The notes below the pieces were generated by a model, which was given only the letters and a program-made list of their open reading frames with translations, ran no database searches and had not been told where the DNA came from. Position numbers and translations under genes: made by a program. Positions 1-10,009 of a stretch of DNA of 64,000 nucleotides are shown in pieces (position 1 is the stretch's first letter; every line of letters starts with the position of its first letter). Source of the DNA: Sphingomonas sanguinis (GTDB lineage: Bacteria; Pseudomonadota; Alphaproteobacteria; Sphingomonadales; Sphingomonadaceae). Location: contig NZ_CP079203.1 in NCBI RefSeq assembly GCF_019297835.1, forward strand, positions 1,213,001 to 1,277,000, read 5' to 3'.

Positions 1-38
1 GTACCGCCCAGCCGCCCCAGATTTGAAAGGAACCGATC

Positions 39-281
39 ATGGCGACCAACCCCGAAAACCATCCCGACAGCCCGCCCAGCGAGGCGCCCGAGAACAACCC
101 CGACAGCCTGCCGCGCGAGGACCCACGCAGCGACATCGAACAGGCGGTCGAGGCGCGTTCGGATGCGGTCGCGCGTGGCGAAGGCGGTGAAGAGCCGGTG
201 ACGTTTACCGATACCGGCGAGCATGACGGCGTCGGTGGGACAGGCGGCGTGGTGCGGAACCAGGATCTGGATGCGCAGTAG
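39..281 (+). CDS. small acidic, probably disordered protein
   Basis: 80-aa protein of unknown function. It is rich in Pro, Glu, Asp and Gly, with no signal peptide, membrane segment or recognisable domain, so it is probably intrinsically disordered. The N-terminal third has two similar Asn/Pro/Asp-Ser-rich stretches. The ATG at 39 follows an AAAGGA ribosome site six bases upstream, which supports real translation. The gene converges on gatB, and the 280 bases between them are filled by a palindromic repeat. I do not recognise the family, although short proteins of this composition are common in sphingomonads. Confidence 0.6.
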   Translation: MATNPENHPDSPPSEAPENNPDSLPREDPRSDIEQAVEARSDAVARGEGGEEPVTFTDTGEHDGVGGTGGVVRNQDLDAQ

Positions 282-289
282 GTCCTGAT

Positions 290-556
290 TTTGGGGATGG
301 GCTCGGTGAGACACCGTTGCCCTCCCCCATCCCCTCCCGCCTGCGGGAGGGGAGAGGCTTGTGGTTGAGCGGGAAGATTATCGCAGGCCGTCGGATAGGC
401 ACGCCACTTGCGAGCGCGCGTACCACACGCCCAGAGCACGCCCCTCCCGCAGGCGGGAGGGGATGGGGGAGGGAAAGCCACAGGCGATGGGCTCTGCGAG
501 GCTCCCTACCCTCCCCCCAACCCCCTCCCGCCTGCGGGAGGGGAAGTTCTTGCGGG
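290..556. repeat. palindromic repeat family A, copy 1 (three cores)
   Basis: Three copies of a 22-bp palindrome whose centre reads cctcccgcctgcgggagg lie at 331-352, 441-462 (inverted centre) and 522-543. They are flanked by ccctcccccatc-type tracts and a shared phrase gggctcggtgagacacc. The same composite occurs at about 12430-12550 and 22011-22190. It fills the gap between two convergent genes, so it may end transcription, but there is no T-run. It resembles REP/BIME-type intergenic repeats. Confidence 0.8.
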
Positions 557-561
557 AGCCC

Positions 562-2043
562 TTACCCCGCCAGCGCCTTCTTCAACAAATCATTCACCAC
601 CGCCGGGTTGGCCTTGCCGCCCATCGCCTTCATCGTCTGACCGACGAAGAACCCAAACAGCGCTTCCTTACCACCACGGTACTGGCCCAGCTGGTTCGGA
701 TTCTTCTCCAGAACCTCGGCGATCACCGCCTCGATCGCGCCGGTGTCGCTGGTCTGCTTGAGGCCCCGCTCCTCGACGATCTTGGACGGGCCATCGCCGG
801 TTTCCAGCATGATCTCGAACACCTGCTTCGACAGGCTGCCCGACAGCGTGCCGTCGGCGACCAGCGCCAGCAATTCCGCCGCCTGCGCAGGCGAAACCGG
901 GCTCTGGGTGATGTCCTTGCCCAGCCGGTTGAGCGCGCCGAACAGCTCGGCTGCGACCCAGTTGGCCGCCTGCGCGGGCTTGGCGCTCGTGCCTTCCAGC
1001 GCGTCCAGCAACCCGTCGAACCAGCGCGCCGTCTCGACCTCGGCGGTCAGCACGCCCGCGTTATACGCGGTGAGGCCCAGCGCCTCATACCGGCGACGCT
1101 TGGCGTCGGGCAGTTCGGGCAGGCTGGCGCGGCATTCCTCGAGGAACGCGTCGGTCAGTTCCAGCGGCAACAGGTCGGGATCGGGGAAGTAGCGATAATC
1201 ATGCGCATCTTCCTTCGACCGCATCGAGCGGGTGGTGCCGCTCTCGACGTTGAACAGGCGGGTTTCCTGGACGATCTTGCCGCCGTCCTCCAGCACCGCG
1301 ACCTGCCGCTTGGCCTCATATTCGATCGAGGCCATGACGAAGCGAACCGAGTTGACGTTCTTCGTCTCGGTGCGCGTGCCGAACTCGTCGCCCACCTTGC
1401 GCACCGACACGTTCACGTCGGCGCGCATCGAGCCTTCTTCCATATTGCCGTCGCACGACCCGACATAGCGGAGAATGGCGCGCAGCTTACGGAGATAAGC
1501 CCCTGCTTCGGCGGGCGAACGCATATCGGGGCGGCTGACGATTTCCATCAGCGCCACGCCCGAGCGGTTGAGGTCGACATAGGAGCGCGTCGGATGCTGG
1601 TCGTGCATCAGCTTGCCCGCATCCTGCTCGACATGGATACGCTCGACGCCGATCGACTTGGTCGGGCCGTCGGGGTTCTTCTCGTCCAGGCTGATCTCGA
1701 TCGCGCCCTCACCCACCAGCGGGTGGTAGAGCTGGCTGATCTGATAGCCCTGCGGCAGATCGGCGTAGAAGTAGTTCTTCCGGTCGAAGCGCGACCATTT
1801 GTTGATCTGCGCATCGATCGCCATGCCGGTTCGCACCGCCTGGCGGATGCACTCCATGTTGGGCACGGGCAGCATGCCGGGCATCGCGGCGTCGACCAGT
1901 GAGACCTGGGTGTTGGGCTCTGCGCCGAACGCGGTCGCCGCGCCGGAGAACAGCTTGGCGTTGGTCGTGACCTGGGCATGGACTTCCAGGCCGATCACGA
2001 CCTCCCATTCTCCGCTCGCGCCCTGGATGCGATATTCGCTCAT
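562..2043 (-). CDS. gatB: Asp-tRNA(Asn)/Glu-tRNA(Gln) amidotransferase subunit B
   Basis: 493-aa GatB, the subunit of the GatCAB amidotransferase that binds the misacylated tRNA and activates its side chain for conversion of Glu-tRNA(Gln) to Gln-tRNA(Gln). The N-terminus carries the family signature [12 protein letters not shown] (about residues 13-24), followed by the GatB kinase-like core with [20 protein letters not shown] near residue 85 and a C-terminal YqeY-like helical tail ending in NDLLKKAL. Length is normal for the family. It is the last gene of a minus-strand operon gatC-gatA-membrane protein-gatB, and its ATG overlaps the stop of the preceding membrane-protein gene by four bases. 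Confidence 0.97.
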   Translation of the reverse strand: MSEYRIQGASGEWEVVIGLEVHAQVTTNAKLFSGAATAFGAEPNTQVSLVDAAMPGMLPVPNMECIRQAVRTGMAIDAQINKWSRFDRKNYFYADLPQGYQISQLYHPLVGEGAIEISLDEKNPDGPTKSIGVERIHVEQDAGKLMHDQHPTRSYVDLNRSGVALMEIVSRPDMRSPAEAGAYLRKLRAILRYVGSCDGNMEEGSMRADVNVSVRKVGDEFGTRTETKNVNSVRFVMASIEYEAKRQVAVLEDGGKIVQETRLFNVESGTTRSMRSKEDAHDYRYFPDPDLLPLELTDAFLEECRASLPELPDAKRRRYEALGLTAYNAGVLTAEVETARWFDGLLDALEGTSAKPAQAANWVAAELFGALNRLGKDITQSPVSPAQAAELLALVADGTLSGSLSKQVFEIMLETGDGPSKIVEERGLKQTSDTGAIEAVIAEVLEKNPNQLGQYRGGKEALFGFFVGQTMKAMGGKANPAVVNDLLKKALAG

Positions 2044-2456
2044 GTTCGATCTCGATGATGAAGATAGTTGATCGCCGTCAGGACGGCGTTGCTGCCCAGC
2101 AGGGCGACGATCCAGCAGGTCGACAGGATGCGCAGGACGGACGTCTCGAAGCCGAGGTTCCGCGCCTCCCGCAACCCGATATAGGCCGCGCCCGCGCCCA
2201 GCAGCAGGAACAGGATGCCCAGCCGTACCTCACCGCGCAGGATCACGCTGTTGCCCACGCACAGGCACAGGATGAAGCCCGCCACGCCCAGAAAGAAGCG
2301 CGCCAGCGTGTGATGGTCGAAGGGCTGGGCTTCCATATGGCTCAGCGACACGCCGACATAGGCGCTGAGGATCGCCCCGAACGCAACGTTCAGGGCGCCC
2401 TGCGCCTCCCGCAACACGGCGATGTTGCGGGCCGAAAAGGCTCGGTCGCTTACCAC
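2040..2456 (-). CDS. four-helix membrane protein inside the gat operon
   Basis: 138-aa hydrophobic protein with about three or four predicted membrane helices (around residues 20-40, 52-72, 76-94 and 108-128) and no recognised domain. The GTG start at 2456 overlaps the end of gatA by seven bases, and its stop overlaps the gatB start, so it is translationally embedded between gatA and gatB. Nothing in the sequence indicates enzymatic activity. The position suggests co-expression with the amidotransferase rather than a shared function. Its codon composition matches its neighbours. Confidence 0.75.
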   Translation of the reverse strand: MVSDRAFSARNIAVLREAQGALNVAFGAILSAYVGVSLSHMEAQPFDHHTLARFFLGVAGFILCLCVGNSVILRGEVRLGILFLLLGAGAAYIGLREARNLGFETSVLRILSTCWIVALLGSNAVLTAINYLHHRDRT

Positions 2457-3931
2457 CAGGCCTGCGGACGGGCGGTAAAGCCCGCGCGCTGCTCGATGGC
2501 GAGGCCAGCGTTCAGCACGCCCTGCTCGTCCAGCGGCTTGCCGATGATCTGAAGGCCGAGCGGCAGCCCGTCCTTGTCCAACCCGCCCGGCACCGACATG
2601 GCGGGCAGCCCGGCCAGCGAGGCGGGCACCGTGAACACGTCGTTGAGGTACATGGCCAGCGGATCGGCCTGCTTCTCACCCAGCGCGAACGCCGCCGAGG
2701 GCGCGGTCGGGGTGAGGAGCACGTCGCATTGCTCGAACGCACGCTCGAAATCGCGGGCGATCAGCGTGCGGACCTTCTGCGCCTGCGTATAATAGGCATC
2801 GTAGAAGCCCGCCGACAGCACATAGGTGCCGATCAGGATACGGCGTTTCACCTCGTCGCCGAAACCGGCGGCGCGGGTGGCGGCGTACATGTCCTGCAAC
2901 CCCGCCCCTTCGGGCAGGTCGCGCAGGCCGTAGCGCACGCCGTCATAGCGCGCGAGGTTGGACGACGCCTCGGCCGGCGCGATGATGTAATAGGCGGGCA
3001 GCGCGTATTTGGTGTGCGGCAGCGAGACCTCGACGATCTCCGCACCTGCATCGCGCAGCCAGTCGATGCCCTGCTGCCACAAGGCTTCGATCTCGCCGGG
3101 CATGCCGTCGACGCGATATTCCTTGGGCACGCCGACCTTCTTGCCCTTCAGGTCGGTCGACAGCGCGGCTTCCCAGTTGGGGACGTCGAGCTTGAGCGAC
3201 GTCGCGTCCTTGGCGTCGAAGCCCGCCATCGCCTCCAGCATGATCGCGCAGTCGCGCACGTCGCGCGCCATCGGCCCAGCCTGGTCGAGCGAGGAGGCGA
3301 AGGCGATCGTGCCCCAGCGCGAGCAGCGGCCATAGGTCGGCTTGATGCCGGAAATGCCGGTAAAGGCGGCGGGCTGGCGGATCGAGCCGCCGGTGTCGGT
3401 GCCGGTCGCGCCCGGCGCCAGCCCCGCCGACACCGCCGTCGACGACCCACCCGACGACCCGCCGGGGGCGAGCGGCGCGGTGTCGTTCGGGCGACGCCAG
3501 GGCGAGATGACGTTGCCGAACGCGCTGGTCTCGTTGGACGAACCCATGGCGAACTGGTCGAGGTTCAGCTTGCCCAGCATGCCTGCGCCCGCGTTCCACA
3601 GATTCTGCGAAACCGTCGATTCATAAGGCGGCACGAAGCCTTCGAGGATCTTGCTGGCGGCGGTGGTCGCGACGCCCTTGGTCGCGAACAGATCCTTCAT
3701 GCCGATCGGCACACCCGCGAGCGGCTTGAGCGTCTCGCCAGCGGCACGCGCCGCGTCGGCCGCATCGGCGGCGGCGAGCGCATGCTCCGGGGTCTTGACC
3801 AGGAAGGCGTTGAGCGCGTCGGCCCCCGCGACCTTGGCATTGAACGCCTCGGCGACTTCGCGCGCCTTGAACAGGCCGTCGCGCACGCCGTCGCGGATGG
3901 CGGCGATGCCGAGTGTGGTGAGATCAGTCAT
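2450..3931 (-). CDS. gatA: Asp-tRNA(Asn)/Glu-tRNA(Gln) amidotransferase subunit A
   Basis: 493-aa GatA, the amidase subunit that releases ammonia from glutamine for the tRNA-dependent transamidation. The amidase signature is clear: catalytic Lys in [11 protein letters not shown] (about residues 76-86), then the Gly/Ser-rich segment [13 protein letters not shown] with the cis-Ser and nucleophile Ser in [14 protein letters not shown] (about 175-190). The start codon overlaps the gatC stop (TAATG). Length is typical. It works in the cytoplasm with GatB and GatC encoded on either side. Confidence 0.97.
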   Translation of the reverse strand: MTDLTTLGIAAIRDGVRDGLFKAREVAEAFNAKVAGADALNAFLVKTPEHALAAADAADAARAAGETLKPLAGVPIGMKDLFATKGVATTAASKILEGFVPPYESTVSQNLWNAGAGMLGKLNLDQFAMGSSNETSAFGNVISPWRRPNDTAPLAPGGSSGGSSTAVSAGLAPGATGTDTGGSIRQPAAFTGISGIKPTYGRCSRWGTIAFASSLDQAGPMARDVRDCAIMLEAMAGFDAKDATSLKLDVPNWEAALSTDLKGKKVGVPKEYRVDGMPGEIEALWQQGIDWLRDAGAEIVEVSLPHTKYALPAYYIIAPAEASSNLARYDGVRYGLRDLPEGAGLQDMYAATRAAGFGDEVKRRILIGTYVLSAGFYDAYYTQAQKVRTLIARDFERAFEQCDVLLTPTAPSAAFALGEKQADPLAMYLNDVFTVPASLAGLPAMSVPGGLDKDGLPLGLQIIGKPLDEQGVLNAGLAIEQRAGFTARPQAWW

Positions 3932-4218
3932 TATTCGATCACCTTGGGCACCGTGAAGAAGCCGTGTTCGGCCTGCGGCGCATTCTGCATGAGGAGGTCG
4001 CGGATGCCGCCGTCATTGACGACGTCGTCGCGCAGGCGAAGCTGGTTCGGGATCACCGCGGTCATCGGCTCGACCCCTTGGGTATCGACCTCGCCCAGTT
4101 GCTCGATCCAGCCCAGGATATTCCCAAGCTCGGGGGCGAGGCGCGTCGCGTCCTCCTCGGTGATCGCGATGCGGGCGAGGCTCGCGATCTTCTTCACGGT
4201 TGCGGTATCTACGGACAT
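3931..4218 (-). CDS. gatC: Asp-tRNA(Asn)/Glu-tRNA(Gln) amidotransferase subunit C
   Basis: 95-aa GatC, the small subunit that wraps around GatA and stabilises its contact with GatB. Typical features are the N-terminal [15 protein letters not shown] helix, the [15 protein letters not shown] segment and the C-terminal [11 protein letters not shown]. The reading frame is open further upstream, but homology begins at the ATG at 4218, giving the normal family length. It is the first gene of the gatC-gatA-orf-gatB operon. Confidence 0.95.
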   Translation of the reverse strand: MSVDTATVKKIASLARIAITEEDATRLAPELGNILGWIEQLGEVDTQGVEPMTAVIPNQLRLRDDVVNDGGIRDLLMQNAPQAEHGFFTVPKVIE

Positions 4219-4356
4219 GGATTTGCGGCTAGCATCGCCGCGCGGCTTCGCGCAACGCTTTTGCCGCCTCGGCGATTGCAATGGGGGCAAGTGGGGCATC
4301 ATGGATAGCAATTGCGGGCCGTCCGATTTTGTTGCGCCGCACAACGGAGTGATGAT

Positions 4357-5463
4357 TTGGCGCGCAAATTCCTCTATGTCGTGGCGGCACTCATCGTGCT
4401 GACGATCGCCGCCGCCTTTGCTTACCGCCTGTTCGGCAACCAGCTGCTCCGCTGGTCGACGGTGCCGTCCGAGTCGTTCCAGACCCAGGCGGTGACGCGC
4501 GCCGAGGAATATCGCGACCGCAAGATGTGGCTGGCGCGGCCCGACCTGCCGGGCAATCCGGCGCTCTGGGTGCCGACCGGCTATACCCCGGGCCAACCGG
4601 GCCAGGGCGCGGCAATCTTCTTCATCCACCCGACCTCCTATATCAGCAAGGCGCACTGGAACGCGCCGCTCGACGATCCCGAGACCAATGGCCGCGCCGA
4701 GCTGTTCCTGCGCGGACAGGCCAGCGCCTTCAACGGAGCGGGCGACATCTGGGCGCCGCGCTATCGCCAGGCGACCTTCGGCGCGTTCCTGACCAGCATG
4801 GCGGATGCCGAGCGCGCGCTCGACCTCGCCTACAGGGATGTGGACGCCGCCTTCACCGCCTTCCTGGCGGACGTCGATCCCAAGCGCCCGCTGATCCTGG
4901 CGGGGCATAGCCAGGGCGCGCTGCACCTGTCGCGGCTGCTGACCGACCGGGTGGCGAAGACTCCTGCCCTCAAGCGGCGGATCGTTGCGGCCTATGTGGT
5001 CGGCTGGCCGATTTCGATGACCGCCGACCTGCCCGCCATGGGGTTGCCCGCTTGTGCGACGCCCGACCAGACCGGCTGCATCCTAAGCTGGCAGAGCTTC
5101 GGCGAGCCTGCCGATCCGTCGTTGATCCTCGACGTGTTCGACCAGACCAACGGCTATACCGGCGCGCCGCGCAAGGGCACGCAGATGCTGTGCACCAACC
5201 CGCTGACCGGCACACCCGGCGTCGCCGCGCCCGCCACCGCCAATCTGGGCACCCTCTATCCGTCCGCCGACCTCAAGACCGCCGCCATCGCCGCGGGCAA
5301 GGTGCCGGCCAAGTGCGAGGGGCGCGGCATCCTGACCATCGGCGAGGGACCGAGCGTCGGCCCCTATGTGCTGCCGGGCAACAATTACCATGTCTATGAC
5401 TACAGCCTGTTCTGGGCGAATGTCCGCGCCGATGCGGAGCGCCGTTTGAAAGCCTTTCGATGA
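4357..5463 (+). CDS. DUF3089 alpha/beta-hydrolase-like protein
   Basis: About 368-aa DUF3089 family protein. An N-terminal hydrophobic helix (about residues 4-24) should anchor it in the inner membrane. The body carries [10 protein letters not shown] near residue 90 and the nucleophile elbow GHSQGA near residue 185, as in alpha/beta hydrolases, and a conserved late H in [11 protein letters not shown]. Substrate unknown. I chose the TTG start at 4357 because GGAG lies eight bases upstream; an in-frame TTG at 4312 would add 15 residues without a good ribosome site. The stop overlaps the ruvX start (ATGA). Confidence 0.8.
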   Translation: MARKFLYVVAALIVLTIAAAFAYRLFGNQLLRWSTVPSESFQTQAVTRAEEYRDRKMWLARPDLPGNPALWVPTGYTPGQPGQGAAIFFIHPTSYISKAHWNAPLDDPETNGRAELFLRGQASAFNGAGDIWAPRYRQATFGAFLTSMADAERALDLAYRDVDAAFTAFLADVDPKRPLILAGHSQGALHLSRLLTDRVAKTPALKRRIVAAYVVGWPISMTADLPAMGLPACATPDQTGCILSWQSFGEPADPSLILDVFDQTNGYTGAPRKGTQMLCTNPLTGTPGVAAPATANLGTLYPSADLKTAAIAAGKVPAKCEGRGILTIGEGPSVGPYVLPGNNYHVYDYSLFWANVRADAERRLKAFR

Positions 5464-5924
5464 GCCTGATTACCACAGACCGTAGCGAGTTCCGCGCCGC
5501 CCTGCCCTCCGGCGGGCGGCTTATCGGGCTAGACGTCGGCACCAAGACGGTCGGCACCGCGCTGTGCGATGCCGGATGGAGCTTCGCCAGCCCCGCCACC
5601 CTGATCCGCCGGACCAAGTTCACCAAGGACAAGGAACAGCTGATCGCGATGATCGCGCAGCAGGGCGTGCAGGGTCTGGTCATCGGCCTGCCGCTGAACC
5701 TGGACGGTAGCGAGAGTCCGCGCTCGCAATCGACGCGCAGCTTCGCCCGCAACTGCGCCGATCTGGGCCCCGTCCTGCTCTGGGACGAGCGCTGGTCGAC
5801 GGTCGCGGTCGAACGCACGATGATCGAACAGGATATGAGCCGCGCCAAGCGTGCCGAGCGGATCGACAACCTCGCCGCCGCGCATATCCTGCAGGCCGCG
5901 ATCGATGCGCTGGTCATGGCCTGA
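5460..5924 (+). CDS. ruvX: putative pre-16S rRNA nuclease / Holliday junction resolvase YqgF
   Basis: 154-aa YqgF/RuvX family RNase H-fold nuclease. Members mature the 5' end of 16S rRNA, and some have been proposed to resolve Holliday junctions. Key family segments are [15 protein letters not shown] (first catalytic Asp, about residues 24-38), [16 protein letters not shown] (about 76-91), [12 protein letters not shown] (about 109-120) and the final Asp in [11 protein letters not shown]. Start overlaps the preceding hydrolase gene by four bases. Confidence 0.92.
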   Translation: MSLITTDRSEFRAALPSGGRLIGLDVGTKTVGTALCDAGWSFASPATLIRRTKFTKDKEQLIAMIAQQGVQGLVIGLPLNLDGSESPRSQSTRSFARNCADLGPVLLWDERWSTVAVERTMIEQDMSRAKRAERIDNLAAAHILQAAIDALVMA

Positions 5925-6029
5925 GAGCGTAGCTTCCCGCCTCCGTTAACCAGCCTCTGTGTCGGATCGGGATAGCACCGCGCCTCCTCGCTTGTCGTAT
6001 CGCGGCCGTTTGGGCAGACCCTGAGCCGC

Positions 6030-7553
6030 ATGAGCCCGGATCATCCCGCCGCACCGCCGTCGTCCAGCCGCAGCTGGCGCCTGCCCTCCGTCTGGACGGG
6101 CGGGATGCTCGGCGTAATTTTCGTCACGCTGGTCTGCGCGATGGTCATGGCCATGCGGCTGCGCGGGCCATGGTATGACGAGTTCTACACGCTCTACGTC
6201 GCGCGGCCGGGTATTCCCCTGCCCTATGCCTTTGACCGCTGGCTGGCGGACAATCATCCGCCGCTATTCTATGCGCTGGTGCGCGCGACCGCGTGGCTGG
6301 GGTCCACGGTGGAGGCGCGGCGGGTCGTCAACCTGTTCGTGCTGGTCGGCGCGACGGTCCAGATCGCCTGGTGGCTGACCCCGCAAGGGTTGCGGCGGAT
6401 CGGCTGGGTGTTCGCGGTGGCGCTGGCCGGTGCGTGGCCCGCGATCGACCGGGCGGCCGAACTCCGCTCCAACTATCTCGCCTTCGCCGCCGCCGCCGTG
6501 GCGGTCGCCGCGCTCGTCGGCTTCGGCCGGGGGTATCGCGCGCATCGGCGGGTCGAATGGGCGATGCTGACCTTTGCGCTGCTGGTCGCGTTCAACATCC
6601 ATCTGGCGGCCAGCATGGTGGTCGGCTCGCTCGCCGCCGCGATGATCCTGCGCCGCCTGCTCGCCCGCGATCTGCCGGGGACCGCTCGGCTGTTCGCCGC
6701 AGCGACCGTGGCTGCCCTTCCGATGATCGTCCATATCGCCTGCTCGTTCGGGCGGATCGAGGCCAATACCCGCGACTTCTGGATCAAGGGCGGCTTCATG
6801 GCGGCCCGCTGGGCGATCCAGACCGAGGTCGAGCGCAACCTGCTGTCCAATCCGCCGATCACCATCCTGGCGATGACCGGCTTCGCGTTGCTGGCCTATC
6901 GAAGCTGGCAGAACCGCCGCCTTGCCCCGGCGATCGATCTGGCGGTGACGCTGGCGGTCGGGCTGGTGCTCGGTTGCGTCGTGATGATTGCGATCCATCT
7001 GTGGCGGCCCTTCATCATCGACCGCTATCTGGTCACGCTGCACCCGCCGATGGCGATGATCCTGGCGCTGGGGGTCGCGGCGCTACTGGAGCGCGTGCGA
7101 CCGCTGTTCGCGATCATCTTCGCGTTCCTGATGAGCCTTGCGGCGCTGACGGCGATCTACGTCAATGCGGGCCGGACGGTGGCGCAGACGAGCTGGTATG
7201 GCACGGGCCGGACCATCGCCGCGATCCGGCGCAGCTGCCCAACGACCCGCGTTCATGTCGACGCCAATGGCAATCGCAGCGTCATGAACGCGCCGCCGAC
7301 CGAGAATCGCTACGTCTTCCCCTTCGCCTATCATATCGTCGCAGACCATTTCGGCTTTCCGCTCGCGCTCGACAGCGACCGCACCCTGTCGCCCGACTGC
7401 CCCACCCTGTTCTGGAGCGAGCATGTGCCCGCCCATGCAGGCACGGCGCAGGGCCTGACGGCGGCGCTGAGGGCGCAGGGCTTTCCCATCGGAAGCGCCC
7501 GTCTGGTTCGGGTCGGCGATGGTTATGTGCTGGTCACGCGGCCGATGCGCTGA
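6030..7553 (+). CDS. GT-C type membrane glycosyltransferase (family 39-like)
   Basis: 507-aa polytopic membrane protein with about ten hydrophobic segments. After the first helix (about 28-44) comes the acidic pair Asp50-Glu51 in RGPWYDEFYTLY, and a loop with DNHPPLFY at 74-81. This arrangement is typical of the first periplasmic loop of GT-C lipid-linked sugar transferases (PMT/ArnT/family 39). The C-terminal 100 residues are soluble and probably periplasmic. It would transfer a sugar from a polyprenyl-phosphate donor to an unknown acceptor; no glycan gene cluster surrounds it. It lies alone between ruvX and pyrB. Confidence 0.72.
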   Translation: MSPDHPAAPPSSSRSWRLPSVWTGGMLGVIFVTLVCAMVMAMRLRGPWYDEFYTLYVARPGIPLPYAFDRWLADNHPPLFYALVRATAWLGSTVEARRVVNLFVLVGATVQIAWWLTPQGLRRIGWVFAVALAGAWPAIDRAAELRSNYLAFAAAAVAVAALVGFGRGYRAHRRVEWAMLTFALLVAFNIHLAASMVVGSLAAAMILRRLLARDLPGTARLFAAATVAALPMIVHIACSFGRIEANTRDFWIKGGFMAARWAIQTEVERNLLSNPPITILAMTGFALLAYRSWQNRRLAPAIDLAVTLAVGLVLGCVVMIAIHLWRPFIIDRYLVTLHPPMAMILALGVAALLERVRPLFAIIFAFLMSLAALTAIYVNAGRTVAQTSWYGTGRTIAAIRRSCPTTRVHVDANGNRSVMNAPPTENRYVFPFAYHIVADHFGFPLALDSDRTLSPDCPTLFWSEHVPAHAGTAQGLTAALRAQGFPIGSARLVRVGDGYVLVTRPMR

Positions 7554-7608
7554 CAGCCGTGACTGAAGCCTTGCCGAATGCCGTCCCGCCCGCTACCCGG
7601 CGGCTTTA

Positions 7609-8592
7609 ATGCAGACCTCGGATCATCGCCCCGGCACGCTCATTCAGGGTGGCGCCGTTTTCCCGCACCGGCATCTGACCGGAATCGACGGCCTTCAACC
7701 GCATGAGATCATGTTCCTGCTCGACGAGGCGGAACACTGGCTCGATCGCGGCGCGACCGATACGCCCGACACAAGGCTGGCGGGCCTGACCCAGATCAAC
7801 GCCTTTTTCGAGAATTCAACCCGGACTTTGCTGTCCTTCGAGATCGCGGGAAAGCGGCTGGGCGCGGACGTGGTCAACATGCACGCCGCGCAATCGAGCG
7901 TGAAGAAGGGCGAGACGCTGATCGACACGGCGATGACGCTGAACGCGATGCGCGCCGATGTCATCGTGATCCGCCACATGGCGAGCGGTGCGGTGCGCCT
8001 GATCGCCGACAAGGTCGACTGCCCCGTCCTGAACGCGGGTGACGGGCGGCACGAGCATCCGACGCAAGCCTTGCTCGACATGCTGACCATCCGCCGCCGC
8101 CGGGGGAGCGTCGCGGGACAGAAGGTCGTGATCTGTGGCGATATCCTGCACAGCCGCGTCGCGCGCTCGGACATTCTCGCACTGACCGCGCTGGCCGCCG
8201 AGGTGCGGGTCTGCGCGCCCTCGACGCTGATGCCCAAGGGGATCGAGCGGATGTTCGTCACCCCCTTCACCGATTTCGACGAAGCGATCGAGGATGCCGA
8301 TGTCGTCATGATGCTGCGTGTCCAGAACGAGCGGATGGCGGGCGGGTACATCCCCTCCACCCGCGAATATCGGATGCGCTACGGCCTGACCGCCGAGCGC
8401 CTGAAACGCGCCAAGCCGGGTGCGCTGGTCATGCATCCCGGCCCGATGAACCGGGGGGTCGAGATCGACTCGGAGGTGGCGGACGGCCCGCAATCGGCGA
8501 TCACCGAGCAGGTGGCGATGGGCGTCGCGGTGCGCATGGCGTGCCTGGACGTGCTGACCCGCCGCGCCCGCAAGCTGGAGGGCTGGGCATGA
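7609..8592 (+). CDS. pyrB: aspartate carbamoyltransferase catalytic subunit
   Basis: 327-aa aspartate carbamoyltransferase, which condenses carbamoyl phosphate with aspartate in de novo pyrimidine synthesis. The carbamoyl-phosphate loop appears as [13 protein letters not shown] (about residues 65-77), followed by [20 protein letters not shown] near 150 and the late [11 protein letters not shown]. The stop overlaps the ATG of the dihydroorotase-like gene, the pyrB-pyrC' arrangement in which the second product is structural in the holoenzyme. Confidence 0.96.
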   Translation: MQTSDHRPGTLIQGGAVFPHRHLTGIDGLQPHEIMFLLDEAEHWLDRGATDTPDTRLAGLTQINAFFENSTRTLLSFEIAGKRLGADVVNMHAAQSSVKKGETLIDTAMTLNAMRADVIVIRHMASGAVRLIADKVDCPVLNAGDGRHEHPTQALLDMLTIRRRRGSVAGQKVVICGDILHSRVARSDILALTALAAEVRVCAPSTLMPKGIERMFVTPFTDFDEAIEDADVVMMLRVQNERMAGGYIPSTREYRMRYGLTAERLKRAKPGALVMHPGPMNRGVEIDSEVADGPQSAITEQVAMGVAVRMACLDVLTRRARKLEGWA

Positions 8593-9806
8593 GCGTCACC
8601 GCCTTTACCAACGCCACTTTGATCTGCCCGATCGGCGGCGAGATCACGGGCCAGACCCTGCTGGTCGAGGACGGCGTCATCACGGGCACCGGTGACGTGC
8701 CGGGGCGCGCGACGGTCGTCGACTGCGGCGGCAAGATGCTCGCCCCCGGCATCGTCGATCTGGGCGTGTTCAAGGTCGACCGCGCCGCCTGTCGCGCGGG
8801 CGGCATCGTGCGCATCGGCCTGATGCCCGACCAGTCGCCGGTGCTCGACGATCCGGGCGTGGTGCAGCGCGCCGCGCTGATCGGGCGGCCCGATTTGTGG
8901 ATTCACCCCATCGCGGCGGCGACCCGCTCTCTGGCGGGCACCGACCTGGCCGAGATGGCGGTGTGCGTCTCGGCGGGCGCGAAAGCGGTCGGGACCGGGC
9001 GGGGCTGGATCGCCGATACGGGGGTGATGCACCGGGTGCTCGCTTATGCGGGCGACCTGGGGCTGACCGTCATTTCCCATGCCGAAGACGGCGGCCTGGC
9101 CGCCGATGCGGTCGCAACCGAGGGCGAGACGGCCAGCCGTCTGGGGCTGCCCTCCGCCCCCGCCATCGCCGAGTCGCTCGCCATCGCACGCGACCTGATG
9201 CTGGCGGAAGAGACGGGTGCGAAGTTGCATATCCGTCAGGTGACGACGGCGGCTGGCTTCGACCTGATCCGCGCGGCCAAGCGGCGGGGCGTAAAGGTTA
9301 CGTGCGGCATCACGCCCGCGCATCTCCACCTTTCCGACATCGCGATCACAGACTTCCGCACCTTCGCCCGCCTCTCGCCGCCGCTGCGCGACGAGAGCGA
9401 CCGGCAGGCCGCGCTAGCGGCGATCGCCGACGGCACGGTCGATGTGATCGGCTCGGGCCACGACCCGCACGGGCCGGAGTCGAAGCGCCTGCCTTTCGTC
9501 GACGCTGAAGCGGGCATGGCGGGGGCGGAGACGCTCCTCCCGCTGGCGCTGATGCTGGTCCGCGACGAGCGGATCACCCTGCCCCGGCTGTTCACGCTGC
9601 TGGCGAGCAATCCGGCCAAGATACTGGGCCTCGACACCGGCACGCTGGAGCCTGGCAAGCCCGCCGACCTGATGCTGTTCGATGCCGAGACGCCATGGAT
9701 GGTGTCGGGCGACACCTTCACCTCGGCAGGGAATACGCCGTTCGACGGCTTCCCGGTCCAGGGCCGCGCGCTGCGGCTGTGGAAGGCCGGGCGGGAGATC
9801 GCCTGA
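8589..9806 (+). CDS. pyrC': dihydroorotase-like protein lacking the zinc HxH motif
   Basis: 405-aa amidohydrolase-fold protein of the multifunctional dihydroorotase type. In active enzymes the first strand ends in a His-x-His zinc pair within PGxxDxHxH. Here the equivalent reads [12 protein letters not shown], so both ligands are gone. Later segments ([33 protein letters not shown]) are partly kept. This fits the inactive PyrC' chain that scaffolds PyrB in Pseudomonas-type transcarbamoylase (family knowledge). The ATG overlaps the pyrB stop (ATGA), which fixes the start. A catalytic dihydroorotase would have to be encoded elsewhere. Confidence 0.88.
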   Translation: MSVTAFTNATLICPIGGEITGQTLLVEDGVITGTGDVPGRATVVDCGGKMLAPGIVDLGVFKVDRAACRAGGIVRIGLMPDQSPVLDDPGVVQRAALIGRPDLWIHPIAAATRSLAGTDLAEMAVCVSAGAKAVGTGRGWIADTGVMHRVLAYAGDLGLTVISHAEDGGLAADAVATEGETASRLGLPSAPAIAESLAIARDLMLAEETGAKLHIRQVTTAAGFDLIRAAKRRGVKVTCGITPAHLHLSDIAITDFRTFARLSPPLRDESDRQAALAAIADGTVDVIGSGHDPHGPESKRLPFVDAEAGMAGAETLLPLALMLVRDERITLPRLFTLLASNPAKILGLDTGTLEPGKPADLMLFDAETPWMVSGDTFTSAGNTPFDGFPVQGRALRLWKAGREIA

Positions 9807-9807
9807 A

Positions 9808-9951
9808 AAATCCTCCCCATCTCCGATGGGGAGGGGGAACGCTCGCGTCAGCGAGTGGTGGTGGAGCCGACAACGCCAGCGAGAGGCCCCTGCCCCTCCA
9901 CCACAGGGCTGACGCCCGGCGGTCCCCTCCCCAAGCGAGCTTGGGGAGGAA
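9808..9951. repeat. short inverted repeats, family B, copy 1
   Basis: Two imperfect palindromes, cctccccatctccgatgggg at the left and cctccccaagcgagcttggg at the right, flank a middle part containing gtggtggag and cctccaccac. This ctcccc-X-ggggag architecture recurs at about 16409, 20246, 33959, 35251 and 49585. It is non-coding and lies just before the shared terminator between pyrC' and the helicase gene. Confidence 0.65.
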
Positions 9952-9952
9952 T

Positions 9953-9991
9953 AAAAAAGCCCTCCCCGAGACGCCTCGGGGAGGGCTTTTT
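9953..9991. terminator. bidirectional intrinsic terminator
   Basis: A perfect 12-bp stem (gccctccccgag with ctcggggagggc, 9959-9970 and 9975-9986) encloses a four-base loop, with A6 on the left and T5 on the right. It can therefore stop both pyrB-pyrC' from the left and the helicase gene from the right. Confidence 0.9.
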
Positions 9992-10009
9992 ACTGGAACC
10001 GCGAGGGGT

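Noticed and set aside
14..60. GGAAC near the first gene as an EcfG promoter
   Set aside because: It is part of the AAAGGA ribosome site just before the ATG and has no GTT at the right distance.
290..556. CRISPR-like array from repeated palindromes
   Set aside because: Spacing irregular, repeats invert, no spacer-length regularity and no cas genes.
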